Below, piece after piece: positions 26,265 to 35,286 of a DNA stretch of 64,000 nucleotides (within the stretch, counting starts at the first letter, position 1; each line of letters starts with the position of its first letter). A program made the position numbers and the translations under genes. Source of the stretch: Flavobacterium circumlabens. Its GTDB lineage: Bacteria > Bacteroidota > Bacteroidia > Flavobacteriales > Flavobacteriaceae. The stretch lies in assembly GCF_004345565.1 (NCBI RefSeq), contig NZ_SLWA01000007.1, positions 124,001 through 188,000 of the forward strand. The letters run 5' to 3'. The notes under the pieces are model-generated. The model was not told the origin of the DNA and searched no databases. It was given only the letters and a program-made list of their open reading frames with translations.

Positions 26265-27905
26265 ATGAAAAACAATTACAAAGCGATCCAGCTGAAATGG
26301 ATCCTGATTTTCGTTCTGGGTGTTTTTAATTTAGCAATGGCCCAAAAAAAAGTAATCGCTTACATCCCAAACTGGATTGACCTAAATTCCTTTTCGAGTA
26401 GTGTCCAGTACAGTAAATTAACGCACATCAATATTGCGTTCGAAAATCCAGATGCCAACGGTTATCTGACTTTCAATTCCGGAAGTAACACCATTATCAA
26501 TGCGGCACATGCGCAAAACGTAAAAGTTTTTGTTTCCCTGGGCGGAGGTTCTGTTTCTGAAGGCGGTGCCATTCGGGACAATTATTTCAATCTGATCACA
26601 CCCGGAAACAGAACGGCTTTCATCCAGAAAATCTATGATTATGTGATAGCCCACAATTTTGACGGTGTAGACGTCGATTTGGAAGGTCCGGCTATCAATG
26701 GGGATTACGGAGGTTTCGTAATTGCTTTGGCTGCCAAATTACACGCTAATGGTAAACTGATCTCAGCCGCGCTTTCAGAAGGATATGGTGGTGCCAATGT
26801 ACCTGCATCTACTTTTGCCGCTTACGACTGGATCAATATCATGGCATATGATGCAACAGGCCCATGGGCACCAAACAGTCCGGGACAGCATTCGCCATAC
26901 AGTATGGCCGTGAACCAGTTTAATTACTGGACAGGCAGAGGTTTACCGGCAAGCAAAGCCATAATAGGTCTTCCGTTTTACGGATATGGTTTTGGAGCTT
27001 CAGCCAATCAGGGAATTTCTTATGCTAATATCATAGCCCAATATCCGGGTTCAGAAAATCAGGATCAGGTAGGGAATACGATTTATTACAACGGAATTCC
27101 AACCATCAAAGCAAAAACAACATTTGCGATTCAGAATGCCGGTGGCGTTATGATTTGGGAATTGTCACAGGATGCTGTGGGCTCAAAATCATTATTAACA
27201 GCCGTCAATCAGGTAATTACAGGAGGTCAGCCACCAGTAGGAGGCGGTACTTTAATTCAGGCCGAAAGTTACTCTTCTATGAGTGGTGTTCAGACGGAAG
27301 CTACTACCGATACAGGAGGAGGTTTAAATGTAGGTTACGCAGATACAGGCGACTGGATGGCGTATTACAATGTTAATTTTCCAACTTCGGGTAGTTATGT
27401 AATTGAGTACCGAGTGGCTAGTGCCGTTTCGGGAGCCAGAATTTCTTCTGATTTAAGTGCAGGAACTATTCAGCTTGGTGCCGTAAATGTACCGAATACC
27501 GGAGGATGGCAAAACTGGCAAACGGTAACCCAAACCGTAAATGTAAATGCCGGAACCTATAATTTCGGAATATACATTCAAAGTTCAGGTGTGAATCTGA
27601 ATTGGTTCCGAATCACAAAATCTGGCGCAGCTTTAGCAGCAAAAACAGCTTCGACAGAAATGGCAAAATCAACCGATATTGCCGGTCTGACCATTTATCC
27701 GAATCCGACAGAAGAAACGCTTTTCTTTAGTACGGAAGTTTCCGGAGCCAATGTGAGTATTATCAATTCTCAGGGAGGCGCTACGATTTCACAGCAAAAA
27801 GCCACGAACAACAGTGTTGATGTTGCCGGTTTAAAAAGCGGAATCTATTTGATTTTAGTAGAAAAAGACGGAATCAAAACAGTAAGGCGTTTCATTAAGA
27901 AATAA
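26265..27905 (+). CDS. Secreted GH18 chitinase-like enzyme with CBM6
   Basis: 546 residues. Signal peptide (WILIFVLGVFNLAMAQ), GH18 TIM barrel (about 29-320) with KVFVSLGGG and the complete DxxDxDxE motif FDGVDVDLEG (D133, D136, D138, catalytic E140), then INIMAYDATGPW and MIWELSQD, a CBM6 (about 330-455) and a T9SS domain ending RRFIKK. GH18 enzymes cut chitin or related N-acetylglucosamine polymers by substrate-assisted catalysis. The next gene starts 6 nt after the stop, so the two are almost surely co-transcribed. Chitinase beside beta-1,3-glucanases is the usual pair for fungal cell walls. Confidence 0.92.
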   Translation: MKNNYKAIQLKWILIFVLGVFNLAMAQKKVIAYIPNWIDLNSFSSSVQYSKLTHINIAFENPDANGYLTFNSGSNTIINAAHAQNVKVFVSLGGGSVSEGGAIRDNYFNLITPGNRTAFIQKIYDYVIAHNFDGVDVDLEGPAINGDYGGFVIALAAKLHANGKLISAALSEGYGGANVPASTFAAYDWINIMAYDATGPWAPNSPGQHSPYSMAVNQFNYWTGRGLPASKAIIGLPFYGYGFGASANQGISYANIIAQYPGSENQDQVGNTIYYNGIPTIKAKTTFAIQNAGGVMIWELSQDAVGSKSLLTAVNQVITGGQPPVGGGTLIQAESYSSMSGVQTEATTDTGGGLNVGYADTGDWMAYYNVNFPTSGSYVIEYRVASAVSGARISSDLSAGTIQLGAVNVPNTGGWQNWQTVTQTVNVNAGTYNFGIYIQSSGVNLNWFRITKSGAALAAKTASTEMAKSTDIAGLTIYPNPTEETLFFSTEVSGANVSIINSQGGATISQQKATNNSVDVAGLKSGIYLILVEKDGIKTVRRFIKK

Positions 27906-27911
27906 ACTGTC

Positions 27912-29780
27912 ATGAAAAAATATATAATAGTTTTAATTCATTCAAAACTACTTTTATTGGCATTTATTTTCTTTGGCTTAAGCGGTCATGCTCAGGTGAT
28001 CATGTTTGATGATTTTAATTATTCAGGCAATAATGATCCACAATTGGCATCATTTAATAAATGGCAAATTGTTAATGGAGTAAGCGGACCACCGGAAGGA
28101 GCCACCTACAACAGAAATAATGTAGCTTTTATTACAGACCCGAATGATGCAACGAATAAATTGATGACATTGAAAACAACGGTTAATGGTCAGTCAAAAG
28201 CTGTAACACATTCGAGAATAGAAAGTTCTTACGAATATTTTGAAGGAACTTATGCATCAAGAGTCTATTTATCAGATGAATCATTTACAACTAAAGATGC
28301 CAACATACAGACCTTTTTTACCATTGTAAGTTCGAGTCTTGCGCAGGATGGTGCAAAATATAGTGAAATGGATATCATAGAGTATATGGCTGCTGATAAA
28401 TGGGGAGTTTCTCCGGACAACAGAGTGGGATATACAACTTCCTATCACAAATATATTGCAAATCCGTGGAAGCCCTGGAAAACCTATTCCACCCAGCAAA
28501 AATCATTAGCCGGGTGGCATACTTTTATTGCTACCTGCACAGATGGTGTGAATATCAGATATTATATGGATAACACACTTATTGCAACTCATTCTGTTAC
28601 GGATAATGAAACGCAGGCAGGTCTCCCGGTTTATCCCAGAAGTACGATGCAGGTGGCATTCGCCAATTGGATTTGGAATAATGTATTAGGTACAGGCACT
28701 GGTAACAGAGAGAATACTTTCATGACAGATTGGGTTTTATATTATAAGAATACAGCATTAGATCTGACCCAGATTAATACTTTGGTTGCCAATTATAAAG
28801 CACAAGGATTAAAAAGAAGAAATCTGGCAGGACAAACATTTTATGATACACCTCAAACTGGTGTTGCCATTGTTTATAAGGATTGTAATTATGGTGGATC
28901 TGCTGTTAGTTTACCAACCGGTAATTATACTTTAGGTGATTTGCAGGCCAAAGGAATTTTAGATAATGATATTTCTTCACTTAAAGTACAAAATGGTTAT
29001 GAAGTTCTGCTTTATGCAAATGATAACTTTTCTGGTTCTGCTGCAATTATTGCTGCAGATGATACTTGTTTGGTAGACAATAGTTTCAATGATGTCACTA
29101 CTTCTGTAAGAGTTAGAGCAATCACAAATTCTTCTTCAGTATTGATTGAAGCGGAGAGTTATGCCAGCATGAGCGGAATTCAAACCGAAGCAACTACAGA
29201 TACCGGTGGCGGATTAAATGTGGGTTATGCAGATACGGGTGATTGGATGTCGTATAGTGCGATTAATTTTCCAACATCCGGTTCTTATCTGATTGAGTAC
29301 AGAGTTGCCAGTGGTGTCAATGGAGCAGTCATTTCTTCTGATTTAAGTGCAGGAACAATTCAGTTAGGCGCTGTTACTATTCCGAATACCGGGGGCTGGC
29401 AAAACTGGCAAACGGTAAGTCAGACCGTAAATGTCAATGCCGGAACCTATAATTTCGGAATATACATTCAAAGTTCAGGTGTGAATCTGAATTGGATCCG
29501 AATTACAAAATCAGGCGCAACTTTAGCAGCAAAGTCAGCTTCTGCAGATAAGATTGAAAGTCTGACCGTTTATCCAAGTCCGACAGACAACGAACTTTTC
29601 TTTACTACTGATGTTTCCGAAGCAAACGTGAGTATTATCAATTCTCAGGATGGTGCTACGGTAGTATCACAAAAAGCCAATGGAAACAGCATTGATGTGG
29701 CACGTTTAAAAAGCGGAATCTATCTGATTTTAGTAGAAAAAGACGGAGTCAAAACGGTAAGACGTTTTATTAAAAAATAA
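27912..29780 (+). CDS. Secreted GH16-like enzyme with crystallin-like and CBM6 modules
   Basis: 622 residues. Signal peptide (LLLLAFIFFGLSGHAQ), a GH16-type beta-jelly-roll (about 29-290) with FDDFNYSG, SRIESSYEYFEGTYASRVYL and the catalytic YSEMDIIEY (E152, D154, E157). A crystallin-like domain (VAIVYKDCNYGGSAVSL, about 315-400), a CBM6 (about 405-530) and a T9SS tail ending RRFIKK follow. The catalytic half is visibly more AT-rich than the CBM6 and tail, as if the module set had been joined to a different catalytic gene. The catalytic domain is divergent and its glycan is uncertain; location favours a beta-glucan. Confidence 0.85.
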   Translation: MKKYIIVLIHSKLLLLAFIFFGLSGHAQVIMFDDFNYSGNNDPQLASFNKWQIVNGVSGPPEGATYNRNNVAFITDPNDATNKLMTLKTTVNGQSKAVTHSRIESSYEYFEGTYASRVYLSDESFTTKDANIQTFFTIVSSSLAQDGAKYSEMDIIEYMAADKWGVSPDNRVGYTTSYHKYIANPWKPWKTYSTQQKSLAGWHTFIATCTDGVNIRYYMDNTLIATHSVTDNETQAGLPVYPRSTMQVAFANWIWNNVLGTGTGNRENTFMTDWVLYYKNTALDLTQINTLVANYKAQGLKRRNLAGQTFYDTPQTGVAIVYKDCNYGGSAVSLPTGNYTLGDLQAKGILDNDISSLKVQNGYEVLLYANDNFSGSAAIIAADDTCLVDNSFNDVTTSVRVRAITNSSSVLIEAESYASMSGIQTEATTDTGGGLNVGYADTGDWMSYSAINFPTSGSYLIEYRVASGVNGAVISSDLSAGTIQLGAVTIPNTGGWQNWQTVSQTVNVNAGTYNFGIYIQSSGVNLNWIRITKSGATLAAKSASADKIESLTVYPSPTDNELFFTTDVSEANVSIINSQDGATVVSQKANGNSIDVARLKSGIYLILVEKDGVKTVRRFIKK

Positions 29781-29840
29781 GTTTTTATAAAAGTGCTATT
29801 TCTTCCTTTTAATAGAAAGAAGGAATAGTACTTTTTATTA

Positions 29841-30063
29841 GCCACTCCCGATAGCTATCGGGATAAAGGATGTAAAAGATTTTTTATTTCTCGCAGATTT
29901 TGCAGATTGAGCAGATTTTTCATTGTTGTGATTGAATTTAATTTGTCATTTCGACAAAGTTTGCCTATTTCTTTGAGGAGTTTCAAGTGCGATCCTTCCT
30001 CCATCAGGATGACAAAAATAAGAATGAAAAATCTGCTCAATCTGCCAAATCCGCGTGAGAAAA
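29841..30063. repeat. Composite intergenic repeat: palindrome plus nested inverted repeats
   Basis: CCCGATAGCTATCGGG (29847-29862) is followed by a nested structure. The outer arms 29902-29924 and 30023-30045 are a perfect 23-bp inverted repeat (GCAGATTGAGCAGATTTTTC...), extending outward with mismatches to about 29886 and 30063. Inside lies a TTTGTCAT...ATGACAAA member of the stem-loop family. No gene is in 29781-30153. Confidence 0.8.
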
Positions 30064-30127
30064 ACATTTAACACATTTTTTCAAAATCCTATGTTTCTAG
30101 GTTTTTAAAAAACGCGCAACATATTAA

Positions 30128-30138
30128 TAGTAACCCCA
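30128..30138 (+). promoter_or_regulatory. Second copy of the shared upstream 11-mer
   Basis: TAGTAACCCCA just before the metalloprotease ATG, identical to 23398-23408. Confidence 0.3.
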
Positions 30139-30153
30139 AACCTCAAATATTAT

Positions 30154-33021
30154 ATGAAAAACAAGTACAGATTTCAGTTAAGTTTACTCTTATTTCTTGC
30201 TTTTAGCACTTTTGCAATTGCACAGACTTCTTTAGGTTCGAGTAAAACATTTCTAAACAATTTAAAGAAAGAACTGGTAAATTCCGCTACCTCAAAAAGT
30301 ACCGAAAAAACAGTTTTACTTCAGGTTTCCAATTCCAAAAGCTTCAATGGAAAAATTAATTTCAAAGAGTCAAAATCTTCCAGCGAGTTTTTGATCGGAG
30401 AAATTAAAAATGTGGCAGAATCCTCTTTTTACCTGAAGGTAATGGACAAATCGCTGGAAGGGCATATCATTTTCAAGAAGTCCAAAGAAGCCTATAAATA
30501 CTATTCGGATGCTCAGGGAAATGCGTATGTTGAAAAAGTTGACATCAATAAGCTGATTTGTATCGACTATAAAAATATTCCTGCGAATACAGCTAAGACA
30601 ACCAGTAAAGCGGCTGCTGCGGCAATTGCACCGGCTTTACTGAATTTACAAAGTTTGCCGGGAGCAGCAGGCTGTGTCATGCTGGATTTTGATGGTTATA
30701 ACATGCCGGCCGGAAATCTTTGGAATAATGGAAATCCGATCAATGCAGCACCATCAGGAATGAGCGATGCAGATGTGCAGCAACATTGGGAAGTTGTTTC
30801 AGAAGATTACATACCGTTCAGCGTAAATGTAACAACAAGTGAAGCAGTTTTTAATTCCTATCCAAGAAACAGAAGAATGCGCGTGGTGGTAACTCCAACC
30901 AATACTGCGGCCCCGGGGGCGGGAGGCGTTGCTTATATTGGCTCCTTTAATTGGGACAATGATGTACCATGTTGGGTATTTATTACTTCGGGTAAATCTG
31001 GTGGAGATGCCTCAGCGCATGAAGTTGGCCATACTTTTGACTTAGGTCATGACGGACGTACTAATCCGGCAGAAGGCTATTTTCTTGGAATCGACGGAAC
31101 TTCATGGGCACCTATTATGGGCGCAGGCTATTACAGACCTGTGGTACAATGGAGCAAAGGAGAATACAATTATGCCAACAATACTCAGGATGATGTAGCC
31201 ACTATTGCAAGTGCCAAGTTTGGTGTAGGATACCGCGGCGATGATTACGGAAATACTACGGGTTCTGCGGCAAATTTAGATTATAACGGAAGCGGTGCCG
31301 TTAATCAAAAAAATGGAATAATTTCAAGTGAAGCCGATTATGACTTTTTTACGTTTACAACCGGAGGAGGAAATGTTTCGATTAATGCCAATACAGTTGG
31401 AAGAGACGGAAATCTACATCTTTTAATGAGACTATACAATGCAGCCGGAGCGGAGATGGGAACCTATTGGAATTCCGATCCTTTTGCTTTGAATGCGTCT
31501 ATGAATGTGAACCTTCCGGCCGGTAAATATTTTATTGGTGTTGATGGTAACGGAGCCGGAAATGCCGGTTATGGCGGCTATTCGGCTTATGGTTCTATCG
31601 GTAGTTATTCGATTACAGGTACCATTCCGCCCGGAGGAAATATAGCTTCTTCAACAGATGTGATCACGGTTTATAAAGATTGTAATTATACCGGATTTTC
31701 AGGCGGACTGACCATCGGAGATTACAATATGGCGCGTTTGAATTCTTTAGGCGTTTTAAATGACGATATTTCTTCCCTTAGAATTACGCAGGGATTTCAG
31801 GCTATCTTGTATCAGGATGATAATTTTACGGGAGCCTCAACGGTAATCAATTCTGATAATTCCTGTCTGAATGCCACGTGGAATGATAAAGTGACTTCTA
31901 TCCGAATTCTGGCAAACGGAACGACAAGTTTAGGAAACCAAACCTTCTTTCTGCAAAACAGAAACAGTAATTTAAACATGGATGTCTGGGGTGCCAGTTT
32001 GTCGAATGGAGCCAATGTAGCGCAGGGAACTGCCAATACCGGAAACAATCAGAAATTTACGTTTACGCACTTAGGTGATGGATTGTACAAAATCATCGCC
32101 AATCACAGCGGTCAGTCTTTAGATGTAAATGGTTTCAATACCGCCAATGGTGCCAATGTAGAGCAATATCCGTACAACGGAACGACAAACCAACAGTTTA
32201 TTCTGGTGGCTACAGGTGATGGATTTTATAAAATTGTTGCCCGTCACAGCGGAAGGATTGTTGAGGTTACCAATGCAAGTACAGCCAACGGCGCCAACGT
32301 ACAGCAATGGGACAATAACAACCAGACTTGCGGACAATGGAAATTGATTGCAACAACAACGGCACAAACTACAACTCTGATTCAGGCCGAGGATTATTCG
32401 GCTATGAGCGGAATTCAGGTGGAAGCTACCACAGATGCCGGAGGTGGATCCAATGTGGGTTATACCGAGACAGGGGACTGGATCGCTTACAACAACATCA
32501 ATTTCCCAACCACAGGCTCTTACCTGATAGAATACAGAGTAGCAAGCGGTGTAGCAGGAGGGAAATTATCTTCCGACCTGAATGGCGGAACAATTTTGTT
32601 AGGAAATGTAGATGTACCAAATACCGGAGGCTGGCAAAACTGGCAAACGGTAACCCAAACGGTAAATGTAAATGCAGGAACTTATAATTTCGGTATTTAC
32701 ATTCAGAACACGGGAATGAATATCAACTGGATCAGAATTACAAAAGTGGGTGCGGGAGCTCCGGCCTCGACAATTGTTGCCGAAGCACCGGAAACAGTTG
32801 CCCTGAATGTATATCCAAATCCGGCGACAGATGTATTGTTTTTTACAACTGCTGTAACGGGAGGAAATATTAGTGTTGTTGATTCTCAGACCGGAACTCT
32901 GGTTGCTGCACAGAAAATTACTGATAACAGCCTGAACGTTTCGGGTTTGAAAACCGGAATTTATCTGATTGTTCTGGAGCAGGACGGCAAAAGGACGGTC
33001 AAACGTTTTATAAAGAAATAA
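30154..33021 (+). CDS. Secreted zinc metalloprotease with carbohydrate-binding modules
   Basis: 955 residues: signal peptide (LLFLAFSTFAIAQ), a propeptide-like region to about 160, a metzincin-type protease (about 165-360) with HEVGHTFDLGHD (H289, E290, H293, H299) and a Met-turn in APIMGAGYYRP (M322). Then a pre-peptidase C-terminal (PPC) domain (about 375-495), crystallin-like (about 505-585), ricin-type (about 590-735), CBM6 (about 742-865) and T9SS domains. The HExxHxxGxxH glycine is replaced by Asp296, an oddity. A glycan-binding protease beside glucanases and a chitinase should strip cell-wall proteins. The C-terminal half is a near duplicate of that in the GH64 protein. A clear terminator follows. 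Confidence 0.9.
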   Translation: MKNKYRFQLSLLLFLAFSTFAIAQTSLGSSKTFLNNLKKELVNSATSKSTEKTVLLQVSNSKSFNGKINFKESKSSSEFLIGEIKNVAESSFYLKVMDKSLEGHIIFKKSKEAYKYYSDAQGNAYVEKVDINKLICIDYKNIPANTAKTTSKAAAAAIAPALLNLQSLPGAAGCVMLDFDGYNMPAGNLWNNGNPINAAPSGMSDADVQQHWEVVSEDYIPFSVNVTTSEAVFNSYPRNRRMRVVVTPTNTAAPGAGGVAYIGSFNWDNDVPCWVFITSGKSGGDASAHEVGHTFDLGHDGRTNPAEGYFLGIDGTSWAPIMGAGYYRPVVQWSKGEYNYANNTQDDVATIASAKFGVGYRGDDYGNTTGSAANLDYNGSGAVNQKNGIISSEADYDFFTFTTGGGNVSINANTVGRDGNLHLLMRLYNAAGAEMGTYWNSDPFALNASMNVNLPAGKYFIGVDGNGAGNAGYGGYSAYGSIGSYSITGTIPPGGNIASSTDVITVYKDCNYTGFSGGLTIGDYNMARLNSLGVLNDDISSLRITQGFQAILYQDDNFTGASTVINSDNSCLNATWNDKVTSIRILANGTTSLGNQTFFLQNRNSNLNMDVWGASLSNGANVAQGTANTGNNQKFTFTHLGDGLYKIIANHSGQSLDVNGFNTANGANVEQYPYNGTTNQQFILVATGDGFYKIVARHSGRIVEVTNASTANGANVQQWDNNNQTCGQWKLIATTTAQTTTLIQAEDYSAMSGIQVEATTDAGGGSNVGYTETGDWIAYNNINFPTTGSYLIEYRVASGVAGGKLSSDLNGGTILLGNVDVPNTGGWQNWQTVTQTVNVNAGTYNFGIYIQNTGMNINWIRITKVGAGAPASTIVAEAPETVALNVYPNPATDVLFFTTAVTGGNISVVDSQTGTLVAAQKITDNSLNVSGLKTGIYLIVLEQDGKRTVKRFIKK

Positions 33022-33039
33022 GTTTTCATGATAAAGAGA

Positions 33040-33068
33040 AAGGCTGCCATTTACGGCAGCCTTTTTTT
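33040..33068. terminator. Terminator of the exoenzyme cluster
   Basis: AAGGCTGCC - ATTTAC - GGCAGCCTT with a T8 run on the plus strand; an A-rich left flank lets it also serve the converging VOC gene. Confidence 0.9.
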
Positions 33069-33098
33069 TGTTTTATAAAATAGGGTTGAAGTGAAATA

Positions 33099-33749
33099 CT
33101 AAAATTGCAGTTCCATTACAGCGCCGTTGTTTTTGATGCTAATGGCAGTCGGATTGCTTTCGGAAGGAGTTTGGGTCGGATACCAGTTTCGATTGGATTT
33201 TACCATGATCAATAAGCCTTCATCGTCTCCAACTGCAGCAAAAAGTTCACTGTTATCATTTTTGTTAAAGAACTCCAGTCCATGTTCTTGTCTGAGTTTA
33301 TTCCCTAATTCCAATGGGTTTTCAGTGACGATTCCAATTTCACTGATATTCAGAATTGATTTGGAACTGAATTTTTCGGTTTGGGAATTATGAAGATCGT
33401 GTCTGGCAATAAATTCTAATAAATTTCCATTGTTGTCGTAGAAATAAACGGCATTGGCGTTCCAGTTTTCAAAATTTGCAATTACATTCTGCTCTTCAAT
33501 GCGAATTAAAGCCACTTTGTCTGTACACCATGCAATGGCTTCCTCCAATTTGTTTTCCGGAATATTAAAAGCGAAATGATAAATGGAGTCAAATTTTGAG
33601 TTTTCAGTGAATTGTAAAACAGAATTTCCGGCCTGAAAACTAACGGATTCCTTATTATGCTCTAGTATTGAAAGTCCTAAAGTATGGCTGTAAAATGCTG
33701 TAGTGCTCCCAATATTGTCGGTTATAATCTGTATGTGTTCTAATTTCAT
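33099..33749 (-). CDS. VOC-family (glyoxalase/dioxygenase-like) protein
   Basis: 216 residues. Two babap units are visible: MKLEHIQIITDNIGSTTAFYSHTLGLSILEH...FAFNIPENKLEEAI...AVYFYDNNGNLLEFIARHD, and a second half (ISEIGIVTENPLELGNKLRQEHGLEFF...FAAVGDDEGLLIMV). These folds bind a metal or act in resistance or isomerisation; the substrate is unknown. It stands alone, converging on the exoenzyme cluster, with a probable -7 box 46 nt upstream. Confidence 0.85.
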   Translation of the reverse strand: MKLEHIQIITDNIGSTTAFYSHTLGLSILEHNKESVSFQAGNSVLQFTENSKFDSIYHFAFNIPENKLEEAIAWCTDKVALIRIEEQNVIANFENWNANAVYFYDNNGNLLEFIARHDLHNSQTEKFSSKSILNISEIGIVTENPLELGNKLRQEHGLEFFNKNDNSELFAAVGDDEGLLIMVKSNRNWYPTQTPSESNPTAISIKNNGAVMELQF

Positions 33750-33794
33750 AATCGTAATTTTTTAAATAAGATCAAAACTTCTTTTCGTTTCAGA

Positions 33795-33802
33795 CAAATT
33801 TA
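33795..33802 (-). promoter_or_regulatory. -7 element of the VOC gene
   Basis: Minus-strand TAAATTTG fits TAnnTTTG, about 46 nt before the ATG; no clear TTG at -33. Confidence 0.35.
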
Positions 33803-33900
33803 AAAAACGATAAAAGTATTTAAAACAGTTCGCTATTTTATACTTCGATGGCAGCATAGCCAATTCGTATGAAAAAAGGCCACAGGTTTTAAAAAAAATA

Positions 33901-33925
33901 GCCCAACCGTTTAAGATTGGGCCTT
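33901..33925 (-). terminator. Probable terminator of the ABC/TonB receptor operon
   Basis: GCCCAA (33901-33906) and TTGGGC (33917-33922) form a 6-bp stem between the last permease stop and an A-rich run at 33890-33898, which reads as a U-run on the minus strand. Confidence 0.6.
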
Positions 33926-33929
33926 TTGA

Positions 33930-35285
33930 TCAAAAAGTCTGTAATTTATGGTTCCTAAAATTCCTCCAGCCTAAAACTATAAAGAATAAGTTGAACAGGA
34001 ATAAGGGTAAAAATGCTTTCGAAAGTTTTACGGCTGATGTATCTTCAAAAGTTTCTACCTTAAACTGACCCCATTTTTGCTGGTTTACTGCTTCATTACC
34101 AAATATTTTAGGGTAAAAATGCAAGCGTAGTTTTTCATGAAATTGTCGGGTGGCCTTTAGAAACAAAAGCTGATTTTCTAAATCAGATTTAGCTATTTCA
34201 TTCAGTTGCAGCTGCGTGTGCAAAGTCGGAATAAAAAGGGCGATAAAAGCGCTGGCTTCATTTCGCTGCTTCAGTTTACTCTGTAATTCTTTTGATTGTA
34301 CGGACGAATCATCGTCACCGGCCTGCTGCATTGCATAATACCACAGCCAGCTGAATTCGGTTTCGGGTAAAGGATAATTTTTAAATTGCGGATAATGACT
34401 GTAGAATTTATCGATCGTTATTTTTTTATCCATGTCCCATTTTTCATGGTAGGCATTTCTTTGTTTCAGAGTCAATTCCAAAGCTTCGGGAACCGGATAT
34501 TGGCTGACGATATAGGTATTTATGGTGGCCGGTAAAACGATAATCAGAAACAGCCAGATCGTTAATAAAAGAACCGCATTAAAATTAGAATTCTTTTGCA
34601 GTGAAACAATATAAAAACAAACGGCAAACCAAAAAAGAAGGTACAGAATTCCAAGGCCATAGAACGCTAAAAAGGATTGATCGATCGGAATACTCAAAAA
34701 CAAAACCGCTGCAATCAGTACCAGGGAAAGAAGGACGATTAAACTTAAAATCCGGATATAAAACAATTTCAGGATGTATAAAAAAGTATTCTGACTTTGG
34801 GTAGCCACGATTTTCCAGGTACCGCTTTCTTTTTCTTCTGAGATGATATTGTACGTAAAAGCAATAATTAAAAGCGGAAAAAGATACACCAGCACAAAAC
34901 TGAAATCGATATTTCCGGATAATAAATTATTCGGATTATTGAGTTCGGCATCGTATTGCTGTGCTTCCAGACCGCGAATCGTCACGCTCTGAACCGACGG
35001 ATTGACATCACGCTGACCAATCGCCAGACTGTTAACCGGAACCGTTTTATTGACCAGGGAAAACTTGATGTAATAGAGCAACAGACCCATTTCATCTTTA
35101 TGGAAAGCTGCATTCCGGGCAATATGTTCCTGCTGGTAATGGATGGCTTCGGCGATGGTATGCTGCTGCTTTTCCTGAAATTGTTTTCCGATGAGAAGAC
35201 TAAGAAATCCAATTAGTAACAGGAAAAGCAGACCGATTTTGGTTCCTTTCGATCGTATGAAATTTTTAAAGAGTAATACTAACAT
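33930..35285 (-). CDS. ABC-2 type permease, DUF3526-like (second of a pair)
   Basis: 451 residues with an N-terminal membrane span (KIGLLFLLLIGFLSLLIG), a long extracytoplasmic segment, a cluster of spans (VLVYLFPLLIIAFTYNIISEEKESGTWKI, ILSLIVLLSLVLIAAVLFL, LLLTIWLFLIIVLPATINTYIV), a second large outer loop and a C-terminal span. SEEKESGTWKI is the usual ABC-2 coupling region. It is paired with the similar permease upstream (1 nt apart) and uses the ATPase at 39229. The substrate is unknown; ABC-2 systems usually export. Confidence 0.85.
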   Translation of the reverse strand: MLVLLFKNFIRSKGTKIGLLFLLLIGFLSLLIGKQFQEKQQHTIAEAIHYQQEHIARNAAFHKDEMGLLLYYIKFSLVNKTVPVNSLAIGQRDVNPSVQSVTIRGLEAQQYDAELNNPNNLLSGNIDFSFVLVYLFPLLIIAFTYNIISEEKESGTWKIVATQSQNTFLYILKLFYIRILSLIVLLSLVLIAAVLFLSIPIDQSFLAFYGLGILYLLFWFAVCFYIVSLQKNSNFNAVLLLTIWLFLIIVLPATINTYIVSQYPVPEALELTLKQRNAYHEKWDMDKKITIDKFYSHYPQFKNYPLPETEFSWLWYYAMQQAGDDDSSVQSKELQSKLKQRNEASAFIALFIPTLHTQLQLNEIAKSDLENQLLFLKATRQFHEKLRLHFYPKIFGNEAVNQQKWGQFKVETFEDTSAVKLSKAFLPLFLFNLFFIVLGWRNFRNHKLQTF

Positions 35286-35286
35286 A

